Source: a virus
Reading direction: 5' to 3' (one strand)
Virus record (IMG/VR): IMGVR_UViG_3300025623_000443
Coordinates: 1 to 49,455 of that record
DNA length: 49,455 nt
Part shown: positions 27,160-34,771 of the stretch, one piece after another
How the letters are laid out: each line of letters opens with the position of its first letter
Position numbering within the stretch: the first letter of the stretch is position 1
Notes under the pieces: model-generated
The model's database searches: none
What the model was told of the DNA's origin: nothing
The model's input: only the letters and a program-made list of their open reading frames with translations
Translations under genes and position numbers: made by a program

Positions 27160-28353
27160 GTGGCGAAGGGTAGAAGCAAGTTCGACAAGCTCCGAGCGAA
27201 GATCGAGAAAGACATGAAGGGGGCCGTCCGCATCCAGGATGTAGAGGACGTCACTGCTCCTTTCCACCTTCGTCGGCCCAGCGGTGTCCTCAACCTGGAC
27301 ATCGGGACAGACGGCGGGATGCCTGGGGGTTCCATCGTCCAGCTCCATGGCAGGGACGGAGTCAGCAAGACCGGGCTCAGCTTCCATTATTGCGCCGAGA
27401 ACCAGCGCGTCTACGGTGCGGAGTCCGCCATCTTCGTTGCGTCGTTCGGGTACAAGCCGGACCTGAACTACATGCGCATGTGCGGGATGCGGCTGGCTCT
27501 CAGTGACCAGGAGGTCCTTGAGGCCGGGTACACCCTGGAGGACGTGCCTGCTGCGGTCCGTGGGGAGACTATCGGGGAGGTGTTCTTCCTCGACCTGGGC
27601 TTGGTCAACATCGCCGCGGAAGCTCCTGCAGAGACAATCTTCGCCGCAGCGGCGTCGTTGGTGGAGTCGGGGATGTTCCAGCTGGGTGTCGTTGACGAGT
27701 TCGGCTCCGGTGAAACGAAGGACGTCGTCGTGAAGGGCCTGGAGGAGACCGTGAAGGTCGCCGCTTGGGCCAGCCTCGTCACCCGCTTCTGCCAGCGGAT
27801 GTACACCATTCTCCGGATACCGCTGGAAGACGGTAGTCCGAACGCCACCACGCTCTTTGTCCTCAACCCCGCTCGCGCTGCAGGCGTTGGCGGTAGCGGT
27901 GGCAGGGTGAAGCCCGGGTATGTGCCCCCGGACAACATGACCTCCGGCTTCGCACTGAAGCACGCCAAGGCTGTCGACATCCTCCTCAAGAGCGGTGCCC
28001 AGGTAAAGCAGGGCAAGAACCGCGTCGGCAAGCAGGTGCACTGGCGCATCATCAAGGGGAAGCACGGGCTCCATGAGGGGCTCAGTGGTACCTACGTGTG
28101 GCTGGACGGCGAGGGCATCGACATGGTGACCGAGCTGGCCAATGCCGCCAAGACGTTCGACACCATCCATCGGGCCGGACGGTGGTGGCGCATCTTGGAT
28201 TACGAGGACAAGATCGAGGGCGGCTTGGAGGGCGTGATTGACCTACTACGAGAAGAGCCCGAGCTGTATCAGGAGCTGTACGAGAAGACCATCGCAGAGG
28301 CCCAGGACTCGCTCATCCTGGACGACGACGACTCAATCCACGAAGACAAGTAG
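27160..28353 (+). CDS. RecA/UvsX-like recombinase
   Basis: GTG 27160 gives 397 residues. GGMPGGSIVQLHGRDGVSKTGLSFHYCAE near residues 50-75 is the P-loop strand of a RecA-fold ATPase preceded by the usual Gly-rich turn. VVDEFGSGE near 185 is the Walker B region, and a disordered Gly-rich loop (AGVGGSGGRVKPG near 245) is in the place of DNA-binding loop L2. The C-terminal tail is acidic, as in RecA and UvsX. The P-loop has Ser instead of the last Gly; T4 UvsX is also known to deviate at this loop. It catalyses strand exchange in phage recombination-dependent replication. It is followed by nuclease genes. Confidence 0.8.
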   Translation: MAKGRSKFDKLRAKIEKDMKGAVRIQDVEDVTAPFHLRRPSGVLNLDIGTDGGMPGGSIVQLHGRDGVSKTGLSFHYCAENQRVYGAESAIFVASFGYKPDLNYMRMCGMRLALSDQEVLEAGYTLEDVPAAVRGETIGEVFFLDLGLVNIAAEAPAETIFAAAASLVESGMFQLGVVDEFGSGETKDVVVKGLEETVKVAAWASLVTRFCQRMYTILRIPLEDGSPNATTLFVLNPARAAGVGGSGGRVKPGYVPPDNMTSGFALKHAKAVDILLKSGAQVKQGKNRVGKQVHWRIIKGKHGLHEGLSGTYVWLDGEGIDMVTELANAAKTFDTIHRAGRWWRILDYEDKIEGGLEGVIDLLREEPELYQELYEKTIAEAQDSLILDDDDSIHEDK

Positions 28354-28371
28354 CCGACAGAGGGGGGCGCG

Positions 28372-29145
28372 GTGAAGGTGCTCATTCGTACCACCAAGGG
28401 TACAACGAAGCAGGTAACGGGCAGGCCCTTGGTACGCGGATTGGCGTTCCATCCTTCCCTCTCAAACACGCCGACCAACGGCAACCTGCACAACATCACA
28501 CACTTGGAGAGCGGGCTATCCGTGCTCCACCAAGTTCCGCATGACGCGATACCCCGGATAGCTGAGATGCTCGCGGTGGTGAGCTGGGATACCAGCTCTT
28601 CCATCATCTTCGACTCGGCCGAGCACACCAACACCCTGGAAGACTGCCTGGAGTTCCTCGTGGCATACAAACATCGATTCAGCCAACGCTGTGAGGCGGA
28701 TGTAGCCAAGGACCTGGGTGGCAAGGTCCAGCCTGCGAGCGGGTCGCTCCCCGGCTATAAGCGGGACATCCTCACCGCGGACATCCTGGCCGAGCACAAG
28801 ACCTCCGAGCCGGGGTCGCAGTCGGCCGACTACCGGGATGTCGACCTGAGGGACCTTGAGTTCCATAGACGTCAGGCGCTCAGCATCGGCAAGGTGCCCG
28901 CCTACATCTTCGCCTTCGAGGGTCAGGACAGCATCGTGTTCCTCCCCGCGGATGAACTCGACGACGATTTGGCGGGCATGAACTTCCACGAGGTCGACGT
29001 TTCCTCGCAGGTGGTTTGGCGGCTGCACAGGGCGACCGGCCTGAAGCTGAACGAGACCACTTGGCTCAAGCTGATTCTCGCCAAGCGGGTCTGGCTGGGT
29101 GTGCCCTACCTGGACTTTCTGGAACTGGCGAAAGGCAACTTCTGA
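28372..29145 (+). CDS. Unrecognised protein of recombination cluster, 257 residues
   Basis: GTG 28372 is preceded by GAGGGGGGCG. The product begins MKVLIRTTKGTTKQVTGRPL. A segment around residues 160-190 (YRDVDLRDLEFHRRQALSIG, then VPAYIFAF) has the acidic strand-turn-helix look of some PD-(D/E)XK nucleases, but the motif is not complete enough to assign it. It overlaps the next gene by one base (TGATG). The neighbours are a recombinase and a Cas4-like nuclease, so a DNA-processing role is likely by context. Confidence 0.65.
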   Translation: MKVLIRTTKGTTKQVTGRPLVRGLAFHPSLSNTPTNGNLHNITHLESGLSVLHQVPHDAIPRIAEMLAVVSWDTSSSIIFDSAEHTNTLEDCLEFLVAYKHRFSQRCEADVAKDLGGKVQPASGSLPGYKRDILTADILAEHKTSEPGSQSADYRDVDLRDLEFHRRQALSIGKVPAYIFAFEGQDSIVFLPADELDDDLAGMNFHEVDVSSQVVWRLHRATGLKLNETTWLKLILAKRVWLGVPYLDFLELAKGNF

Positions 29146-30332
29146 TGGTTCAGATGTGCACCGGGGACATCTTCGCAAGCACCGCGGACGCCCTGGTAAA
29201 CCCAGTAAACTGTGAGGGGGTCATGGGTGCCGGGCTGGCACTGCAGTTCAAGAAGCGCTTTCCCGAGAACTTCACAGCGTACGCCAAGGTGTGCCAGGAC
29301 GGCGACCTCCACCCCGGTAAGCTCTTCACCTTCGAGGACCCCGCGTCGAACAGGCTCATTGTAAACGCCGCGACCAAGGCCGAGTGGCGTAACCCGTCGA
29401 ACCTAGACTGGGTAGTCAGCCTAGGGGAAGAGTTGCGCCAGCTAACGGAGGAGCGAGACATCAAGCGGCTCGCTGTCCCGGCGCTTGGCACCGGTTTGGG
29501 CACGCTCCCGTGGCTCGCGGTCCGGGACATTTTGGCGGAGAGCCTTATGACCTCCTCCGTCGAAATTGAGCTGTACGAGCCGAGGGGCTACGAGCCGCCC
29601 ACACTGCCCCAGGAGGGGTACTACGCCTCGGCCTGCCTCAGCCACACGGGGAAGCCCGCCGCCAACGCGGACTACTCTCTCGTCTCCTACATCCGGTTCT
29701 CCCGGGGAGACGACGCCAAGACCTACGACCGCAAGATTGGGTGCTACCACCCTTCCGCTGTGAGCCTTGAGGGATGCAACCGCGCCCTGGCTTACGAGCG
29801 GCTTGCGGTTACCCCGAGGCCCGTCCCCAGGACGCACGGCTTCGGAGTCAACGTCTTCGACCTCGGGGACGCAATCCACGACGCCATCCAAGGCCGCCTC
29901 TCCAAGGTGACCGGAGTTCATGGACAGCGTTTCCATCCTGAGGTCGAAATCAGCTACCCCCCGCTGGGGCTCTACGGACACTGCGATGGCGTGTTCGGGC
30001 AGCTGGTGGTGGAAATCAAGAGTGTGAGCAAGAACATCTTCAAGGGGCTCAAGGCCCCGATGGCTAGCCACATTCGCCAACTGCACTGCTACATGCTGGC
30101 TCTGGATATTCCATACGGAGTCATCCTGTACGTGTGCCGAGACAACGGAGAATTCCGAGAGTTTCCCGTCCACTTCAGGGCGGACGTGCTGGCGCGCATC
30201 GCCACCACGATTCACAACATCGAAGCCCACTTGCGACGCGGAGTGATTCCTGACCAGGAACCGAACTCGTTCATCTGTTCACGCTGCAAATTTCTCTACA
30301 CGTGTAAGCCGGACCTAGCCAAAGATGAGTGA
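29145..30332 (+). CDS. Macro domain fused to Cas4/RecB-type Fe-S nuclease
   Basis: The 395-residue protein joins two domains. Residues 1-145 form a macro domain: GDIFASTADALVNPVNCEGV and GAGLALQFKKRFP are the ADP-ribose-binding loops, very like DarG/ALC1-type macro domains, and ALGTGLGTLPW is the second loop. Residues 155-395 form a PD-(D/E)XK nuclease: D281 in GHCDGVFG, E290-x-K292, and the RecB motif Q312-L-H-C-Y316. C200 plus C378-x2-C381-x5-C387 give the Cas4/AddB iron-sulfur cluster pattern. Known macro domains of this type remove or bind ADP-ribose, including on DNA; Cas4-like enzymes are DNA exonucleases. A joint role in repairing or escaping DNA ADP-ribosylation is inferred. ATG 29145 overlaps the previous stop by one base. 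Confidence 0.82.
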   Translation: MVQMCTGDIFASTADALVNPVNCEGVMGAGLALQFKKRFPENFTAYAKVCQDGDLHPGKLFTFEDPASNRLIVNAATKAEWRNPSNLDWVVSLGEELRQLTEERDIKRLAVPALGTGLGTLPWLAVRDILAESLMTSSVEIELYEPRGYEPPTLPQEGYYASACLSHTGKPAANADYSLVSYIRFSRGDDAKTYDRKIGCYHPSAVSLEGCNRALAYERLAVTPRPVPRTHGFGVNVFDLGDAIHDAIQGRLSKVTGVHGQRFHPEVEISYPPLGLYGHCDGVFGQLVVEIKSVSKNIFKGLKAPMASHIRQLHCYMLALDIPYGVILYVCRDNGEFREFPVHFRADVLARIATTIHNIEAHLRRGVIPDQEPNSFICSRCKFLYTCKPDLAKDE

Positions 30333-30936
30333 ACCCGTAGACCCGTTCAGCGAAGCCGCTCGGTGGATCAGCGAACAAATCGCGCAGTACCCCAGCCCTG
30401 CTCTCCCCGACGCCATCAACGACCTGAGCCTCGTCGAGGTCAAGGCGTACTACGACGTGCTCATGCGGCACCATGACCAACTCTCAACAAAGCTTGCGGC
30501 CACGTTGGGAATTGCTGGTGTCTCTGAAGAGCGTCTGAAGGTGTCAGAAGCTGGGGCGCTACTCCGCACCAACAAGGACAAGACCCTCACAAACGCCGCC
30601 CTACGCGATGCAGCGGTTCGGTCGGATGGACACGTGGTCCATGCCCGACTGGACATGCTTCGCTCGGACGGCCTCAAGCGAGCCCTGGAGGCACTCAGAA
30701 AAGATACAAGCAAGCGCATGCAGCGCCTCGACCGAGAACTCTACGAGCGGAACGGCCCCAGCGGTCGTTCCTGGAATTCCTCAGGCACACAGACCGGGCG
30801 TACTAGGTCCGACCGGCCGAACTACTCGAACCCGCCGCGCTCCGACTCTACCCCAGCGACGGGGAAGGCGCCGCGGAGCATGATGCAAAAGGCGCGGGTC
30901 CAGGTGGCCCGAGAAGAGGTGGAGGACGACGAGTGA
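30325..30936 (+). CDS. Unrecognised helical protein with disordered tail, 203 residues
   Basis: ATG 30325 overlaps the nuclease gene end by 8 bases. Residues 1-140 are mainly helical and rich in Leu, Ala and charged residues; residues 140-195 are low-complexity Ser/Thr/Arg/Pro and likely disordered. The protein ends EEVEDDE. No family is recognised. It overlaps the RuvC-like gene by 4 bases, which argues for a shared operon and possibly a linked function. Confidence 0.65.
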   Translation: MSEPVDPFSEAARWISEQIAQYPSPALPDAINDLSLVEVKAYYDVLMRHHDQLSTKLAATLGIAGVSEERLKVSEAGALLRTNKDKTLTNAALRDAAVRSDGHVVHARLDMLRSDGLKRALEALRKDTSKRMQRLDRELYERNGPSGRSWNSSGTQTGRTRSDRPNYSNPPRSDSTPATGKAPRSMMQKARVQVAREEVEDDE

Positions 30937-31640
30937 TTATCACGGTAGGCATCGACCCCGGGAAGAGCGGCGCAATCGCGGTCGTGGCAGACGGCGCGCA
31001 AGTATTAGTCGCTAATAATGTCCCCACGGCCGGGAAGAATTACCTACCGGCCCAGATGGCTGCGCTACTGCTCCCCTTCGCCGCGTTGTGGCGGGAGCGG
31101 GACGCGCCTCTCCGACTGCTCCATACCTACACCGACCTCCTGGACGCCGTCAAAAACCCGGACATGCCGGAGGAGGAATTCGAGCAGGTCTACACGTGGA
31201 GCGAGGTCGCCCTGGCGGCCTACATGCAGCAAGACGACCGCGCCGTTCTGGCCATGGTCGAGAAGCAGCGTGGGAGGAAGGGTGAAGGCCCTGAGCGCCT
31301 CGTCCAAATCGGCAAAGGCTGGGGCCTGTGGGAGGGCATCTGCGCCACACTGTGCATCCCGTACGAGGAGGTCTCTGGCCCCAAGTGGGAGCGGGCTATG
31401 GGGTGCTCAACCGCAGCGTCGGTCTCGCTCACGCAGAAAGCCGGCGAGGAGGACAAAGCCTTCGATAAGCGTGAGAAGGCTGCCAAGGCCAAGGCCCAGC
31501 GAGACAAGAAACACTCCCACGTCGCCCAGGCGCAGGCGTTGTTTCCTGACTGCCTCATAAAGGCATCCGACGACGGGCTCGCCGACGCCCTCCTACTAGC
31601 TGTGTACGCCTTCAGGACCTATCAGGGTAGGGAGCAGTAA
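30933..31640 (+). CDS. RuvC-like Holliday junction nuclease
   Basis: GTG 30933 gives 235 residues. GIDPGKSGAIAVV carries the first catalytic Asp (D8), VEKQRG carries E110, and SDDGLADALLLAVYA carries D214 and D218, in the RuvC/RNase H-fold order. RuvC-type enzymes cut four-way junctions; phages use them to resolve recombination and packaging substrates. The insertion of about 80 residues before the last motif and a Lys/Ala-rich helix (about 170-195) make it longer than bacterial RuvC. Palindrome copy 6 lies near the N-terminus and encodes L-V-A-N-N. Confidence 0.82.
   Translation: MIITVGIDPGKSGAIAVVADGAQVLVANNVPTAGKNYLPAQMAALLLPFAALWRERDAPLRLLHTYTDLLDAVKNPDMPEEEFEQVYTWSEVALAAYMQQDDRAVLAMVEKQRGRKGEGPERLVQIGKGWGLWEGICATLCIPYEEVSGPKWERAMGCSTAASVSLTQKAGEEDKAFDKREKAAKAKAQRDKKHSHVAQAQALFPDCLIKASDDGLADALLLAVYAFRTYQGREQ
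31003..31017. repeat. Dispersed palindrome copy 6 (TATTAGTCGCTAATA)
   Basis: Perfect arms, TCG centre, inside the RuvC-like gene, encoding V-L-V-A-N-N. Confidence 0.9.
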
Positions 31641-31644
31641 GCCC

Positions 31645-32013
31645 GTGCCTCAACCCCCGCCAAAGCTGCCTGACGCGCTGCTCTCCCTACCGCAGCACCG
31701 TCGCCGAGCAGAGCTGGCAGACATCATTTGGAGACAGATGGGAGTACGCGTCCACCCCTCAGTAGATGGGGATGCGGCGCTGAATCTACTGTGGTACAAC
31801 ATCGCTACCGACGAAGTTAAGCCCAACCTAACCAACCCGCTCCGCGACGAGTTGATGGCCTTCATCAAGGAATACCAAGACCAGCTGTCACTACCCTGTG
31901 ACGGCAACTGTTACGGCCACACGGACGCCCGGGTGCTTCTCTGCTACCTGGAGTTCCAGAAAGACAACGAGGTGGCCGACCTGGACTTGGACATCCTCGG
32001 GGGGACCATGTAA
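31645..32013 (+). CDS. Unrecognised small protein, 122 residues
   Basis: GTG 31645 starts 4 bases after the RuvC-like stop. The product begins MPQPPPKLPDALLSLPQHRR, is mostly helical, and includes CDGNCYGHTDARVLLCYLEF with three cysteines. The stop TAA overlaps the next ATG by one base. The function is unknown. Confidence 0.65.
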   Translation: MPQPPPKLPDALLSLPQHRRRAELADIIWRQMGVRVHPSVDGDAALNLLWYNIATDEVKPNLTNPLRDELMAFIKEYQDQLSLPCDGNCYGHTDARVLLCYLEFQKDNEVADLDLDILGGTM

Positions 32014-32780
32014 TGGCCGCGAAACCGAAGAAAGCCCGAATCACACAGAAGGCCCTCGGGGTCCTTCACCCAGCCGAAATGCGCTTCGCCGTCATTCATG
32101 CCGGCATCGCAGAGCAGCTGGACGCATTCCGTCTGGACCCCTCCCACTGGCAGAAGCTGCTGGCGGGAGACCCGGACGTTCAGAAGCAGTTCCTTGAGAC
32201 CGACTTGGACGACCCTGAAATCAAGGTGTACGTCTACGGTCCCGCACCCGCTATCCGTGAGTCCGCTTACATGTACCTGCGCGCCCTTCAGGCCGCGGTT
32301 CTTGTCGGTGGACCTCAGCCGGATTTCATCGAAATTGCTCAAAAGCTTGAGCACAATTCGGGGGACGAACCCCTGAAGCAGCAGAAAGAAGACGCCACCA
32401 TGCGTGGAATCAAGCGCCGCAAGTCCGCCAAGAAGCCCGCCGCAGACACCCCGGAGACGGAGGCAGCTCCCATCGAGGAAGAGGCCGCTCCCGTCGAGGA
32501 CATCACCCCCGCTGACGGTGACAACGCTGGGGCCAACCTCAACGTCTTCGACGCTGTGGACGAGATCAGCAAGCAGGTCCAGTCCGCCCAGGAAGACACC
32601 GCCGCGGTCATCGTCGCGCTGGAGGCGAAGGTCGACAACATCACCGCGCAGAACACCGCGACCTTGTCGGTGCTCTGGAACCTGTTGGAGCTGGACCCCG
32701 CGGACTTCCCGGCGGACATCTCCGAGTTCCCGTCCGTCTCCGACATCGCGGAGTTCCTCGAAGACGCGCCCGAGGAGTAG
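32013..32780 (+). CDS. Unrecognised acidic protein, 255 residues
   Basis: ATG 32013 overlaps the previous TAA (TAATG). The N-terminus is basic (MAAKPKKARITQKALG), followed by a helical domain to about residue 125, a short Lys/Arg-rich joint, then an Ala/Pro/Glu-rich linker and an acidic C-terminal helical part with DNITAQNTATLSVLWNLLEL. The alternating basic and acidic regions suggest a scaffold or adaptor type of protein, but no family is recognised. Confidence 0.65.
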   Translation: MAAKPKKARITQKALGVLHPAEMRFAVIHAGIAEQLDAFRLDPSHWQKLLAGDPDVQKQFLETDLDDPEIKVYVYGPAPAIRESAYMYLRALQAAVLVGGPQPDFIEIAQKLEHNSGDEPLKQQKEDATMRGIKRRKSAKKPAADTPETEAAPIEEEAAPVEDITPADGDNAGANLNVFDAVDEISKQVQSAQEDTAAVIVALEAKVDNITAQNTATLSVLWNLLELDPADFPADISEFPSVSDIAEFLEDAPEE

Positions 32781-32784
32781 CCCG

Positions 32785-33141
32785 ATGCCGCACAGCATCG
32801 CTGTCCATGCCCCCATCAACGTGGCCGCGCTCGACGAGCGTGACCCGGAAGCGGGGAACGCCAGTCACAGCTACGCCATTCAGTACGGCGGGCCTGACGA
32901 CGTCTGCTACGTCCAGTTCCAGCACGGCCCGCGTGGGGTGGAGGGATCGACCCCCGGCGTCTTCGACGACGCCCTGCTCGCCATCATCGAGGACCGGTTG
33001 ATCGGGTTCCAGTCGGGTCCGTACGCGTGCCCGGAAAACCAAGCCGCGCTCAATGCTGTTCGGGATGCCCGCGCTGCGCTGAGTTCGCGCGTGGCCAACC
33101 GCATGGCCAAGAGCGTGCTCGGGGTAAACGCGGTCCACTGA
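32785..33141 (+). CDS. Unrecognised small phage protein, 118 residues
   Basis: ATG 32785, 4 bases after the preceding stop, gives MPHSIAVHAPINVAALDERD. The C-terminal part contains GFQSGPYACPENQAALNAV followed by a long helix with Arg pairs. I have the impression of similar wording in small uncharacterised proteins of many phages, but no function can be assigned from this. It is the last gene of the long rightward operon; a separate promoter begins 7 bases after its stop. Confidence 0.65.
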   Translation: MPHSIAVHAPINVAALDERDPEAGNASHSYAIQYGGPDDVCYVQFQHGPRGVEGSTPGVFDDALLAIIEDRLIGFQSGPYACPENQAALNAVRDARAALSSRVANRMAKSVLGVNAVH

Positions 33142-33147
33142 CCTCGT

Positions 33148-33179
33148 TGCAAAACGGGCATTGGTTTTTGAGATAGGAA
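33148..33179 (+). promoter_or_regulatory. Rightward promoter of the shared family
   Basis: TGCAAAA (33148-33154), followed by CGGG, and GAGATAGGAA (33170-33179). The spacing from upstream box to the ATA core equals that of the promoters at 34372 and 34980. It serves the small gene at 33218. Confidence 0.65.
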
Positions 33180-33217
33180 TTCCAGCGGCGTTCATACCCC
33201 GTCGCTGGAAGGTTCCC

Positions 33218-33415
33218 ATGTTGGACGCCAAGCACCTCTCCAAGTCCATGCAGCACTTCTGCACGGCTCTCCCCACCCGCTTTCAGTGGACCCCCCACAA
33301 CCTTTGGGCGCACCCCCTCTCCGAGCTGCTGTTCCAGCTCGGGTACGAGGACGAGGGGAACTGGGTACACGAAGCAACCATTCCCATCCACGAACGCGGT
33401 ACCGGTCTGGGCTAG
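33218..33415 (+). CDS. Small protein, 65 residues
   Basis: ATG 33218 with GGAAGG 7 bases before it is the first good start after the promoter at 33148-33179; the frame is open upstream but that part overlaps the promoter. The product is MLDAKHLSKSMQHFCTALPT followed by an aromatic and acidic segment ending HERGTGLG. No family is recognised. A strong terminator follows 10 bases after the stop, so this is a single-gene transcript. Confidence 0.65.
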   Translation: MLDAKHLSKSMQHFCTALPTRFQWTPHNLWAHPLSELLFQLGYEDEGNWVHEATIPIHERGTGLG

Positions 33416-33425
33416 TCCCCGGCCC

Positions 33426-33455
33426 GAAGCGCCCCCTCCTGGGGCGCTTCTTCTT
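33426..33455 (+). terminator. Rho-independent terminator
   Basis: GAAGCGCCCC (33426-33435) pairs perfectly with GGGGCGCTTC (33441-33450) around a CTCCT loop, followed by TTCTTA. It ends the 33218 transcript and insulates the following RNA gene. Confidence 0.88.
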
Positions 33456-33459
33456 ACCC

Positions 33460-33490
33460 TGCAAAAACCGCGCATGTCTGGGTATAAAGA
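33460..33490 (+). promoter_or_regulatory. Promoter of the large structured RNA
   Basis: TGCAAAA (33460-33466) and GGGTATAAAGA (33480-33490) match the shared promoter family, with spacing one base shorter than the others. It begins 5 bases after the preceding terminator and directly precedes the long non-coding stretch. Confidence 0.65.
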
Positions 33491-33493
33491 CAA

Positions 33494-34342
33494 TGAAGGG
33501 ACACGTATAGCTTCGGCTGTTCAGGGAACTTCTGGTTGTATGGAATCGTCAGGATAACTCGCGGTGACGCGGGGAAAGGTTTGGCCCGCTCCGGGTTGGA
33601 CCACCGAGTAGTCGGCCCATCTATACAAGTCTGAGTCTGCCCTCGTGAGGGGTCGCTGGTGAAGAGCCGGTGGAGAATTGTGCAGGAGTGGTGGCCCCGC
33701 GGCGGCGGGATAAAGTGACCGGGCGGAGAAATCCGTGGTCGCGGAAGCTGGGCTGGTACCCCGGCTGCCATGCATCCAAATCCAACACAAGTGCTCGGGT
33801 AACAGATAGCGTACGTGAACAATCTGTGAGGAGGCAGCTCCAGGCAGGTCGTACGAAGTTCGATAGGGTGTGAGTTCTTTAGTCGGGAAACCGGCAGCCC
33901 TTGAAGAACCGATAAATCGGGTGACTGACCCGAGAATGTCACGAGATGGTGTGGGAGTTCCCTATGGTCAAAAGCCATGGGCCCGCTGGTAAGGCGCCAT
34001 CTCTAGGAGAAAAACCGGTTAGGAGCCGGACTACGCATTTCACGCGAAGCTGCAATCAGCCCTTACCCGGGTACTGTCGAAAGATGCCTAATCGTCTGCC
34101 CTCCATGGGGAACGGACGCACCTAAAGCTCGCAAGGCTAAGGGTGTCAGTTGAAGAGCCGTAGGAGTGGGCCGCAAACCTATTCTGAGGGGACACTGCTG
34201 AGTAGACGTATCCGCTAATGGTAGTAAACCCGGCTTCGGTCGGCTCTACCGGCATTGTATGGCTACTGGGGAGACCCAGTGGATAGGGCCCTGAAAAGGG
34301 GCTCAAAGGCTGTACGCGAAAGGGGGTAATTCTCACCCTTTT
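33494..34342 (+). ncRNA. Large structured non-coding RNA, about 850 nt
   Basis: This stretch has no credible gene and is bounded by its own promoter (33460-33490) and terminator (34319-34345). It is packed with hairpins closed by stable tetraloops in the rightward sense: UUCG at 33512 (stem 33507-33511/33516-33520) and 34235 (34230-34234/34239-34243); GNRA loops GTGA at 33564 and 33645, GAAA at 33887, GAGA at 34271 (stem ACTGGG/CCCAGT). Other stems: 33604-33607/33612-33615, 33802-33807/33822-33827, 33874-33879/33904-33909, 33917-33922/33928-33933, 33943-33949/33997-34003 enclosing 33961-33967/33975-33981, and 34093-34098/34113-34118. CGTACG occurs in a loop at 33810 and again at 33850, a possible kissing pair. 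Size and style recall phage-borne ornate RNAs such as GOLLD and ROOL; class membership is not established. Confidence 0.82.
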
Positions 34343-34345
34343 CTT
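34319..34345 (+). terminator. Terminator of the structured RNA
   Basis: AAAGGG (34319-34324) can pair with CCCTTT (34336-34341), followed by TCTTA. Palindrome copy 7 begins 9 bases later. Confidence 0.7.
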
Positions 34346-34353
34346 ACCCCTAT

Positions 34354-34368
34354 TATTAGCCGCTAATA
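34354..34368. repeat. Dispersed palindrome copy 7 (TATTAGCCGCTAATA), intergenic
   Basis: Longest symmetric form (TTATTAGCCGCTAATAA), between the structured-RNA terminator and the 34372 promoter, 3 bases before its upstream box. Confidence 0.92.
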
Positions 34369-34371
34369 ACG

Positions 34372-34403
34372 TGCAAAACGGGTACCCCTTTAAGGGATAA
34401 GAA
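34372..34403 (+). promoter_or_regulatory. Rightward promoter flanked by palindrome
   Basis: TGCAAAA (34372-34378) and GGGATAAGAA (34394-34403). Palindrome copy 7 (34354-34368) ends 3 bases before the upstream box, a position suited to regulation. It drives the 34424 gene. Confidence 0.75.
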
Positions 34404-34423
34404 CTATGAACAAGGAGGATTAC

Positions 34424-34615
34424 ATGGATTTCATTGACCCGAAGAAGTGTCCTTGGTTCCAGGAAATCTGGGACATCCTGGAGAACCCGAGGCCGGGCGG
34501 AGTGGAGCGAGTGAAGGAGCTGACCAAGCTCATCTCGGACCGCTCCAAGGTCCGGACGGAAGCGTACAACGCGGACTTGTCCGCTCGAATCGAAGCGATT
34601 AACAACCGGGGCTAG
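34424..34615 (+). CDS. Small protein, 63 residues
   Basis: ATG 34424 follows a near-consensus ribosome-binding site AAGGAGG with 5 bases spacing; ATG 34406 upstream is in frame but is almost at the transcription start. The product begins MDFIDPKKCPWFQEIWDILE and continues as a charged helix. No family is recognised. A small hairpin GCCCC-GCT-GGGGC (34627-34639) follows the stop and may reduce read-through to the next small ORFs. Confidence 0.75.
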   Translation: MDFIDPKKCPWFQEIWDILENPRPGGVERVKELTKLISDRSKVRTEAYNADLSARIEAINNRG

Positions 34616-34653
34616 TCCCCCACCAAGCCCCGCTGGGGCAGAACGGCTGAGAG

Positions 34654-34770
34654 TTGAAGAAGTTCGTAGAGAAGTGCATTCCGATGGCCCTCGGGGCCAG
34701 CCTGCTCATCGTCGTCCCCGCCTTCCTGGCGTGGGGCAGGGCAGCGGCCCTCATCATGGGCGGAGGCTGA
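34654..34770 (+). CDS. Tiny membrane protein, 38 residues
   Basis: TTG 34654 opens LKKFVEKCIPMALGASLLIV and continues with a hydrophobic stretch to AALIMGGG, giving one transmembrane helix with a basic N-terminus. It ends TGA 34768-34770, one base before the next ORF's ATG. No strong ribosome-binding site was seen. Pairing with the next tiny membrane protein suggests a lysis-related or membrane-modifying role, for instance a small holin, but this is inference. Confidence 0.45.
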   Translation: MKKFVEKCIPMALGASLLIVVPAFLAWGRAAALIMGGG

Positions 34771-34771
34771 G

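Noticed and set aside
27154-28170. Leftward frame over the recombinase gene
   Set aside because: It is antisense to the RecA-fold motifs and has no start context or neighbour support.
33494-34342. Degenerate protein gene or group I intron
   Set aside because: Stops occur in all frames, no split reading frame flanks the region, and private promoter plus terminator fit a stand-alone RNA.
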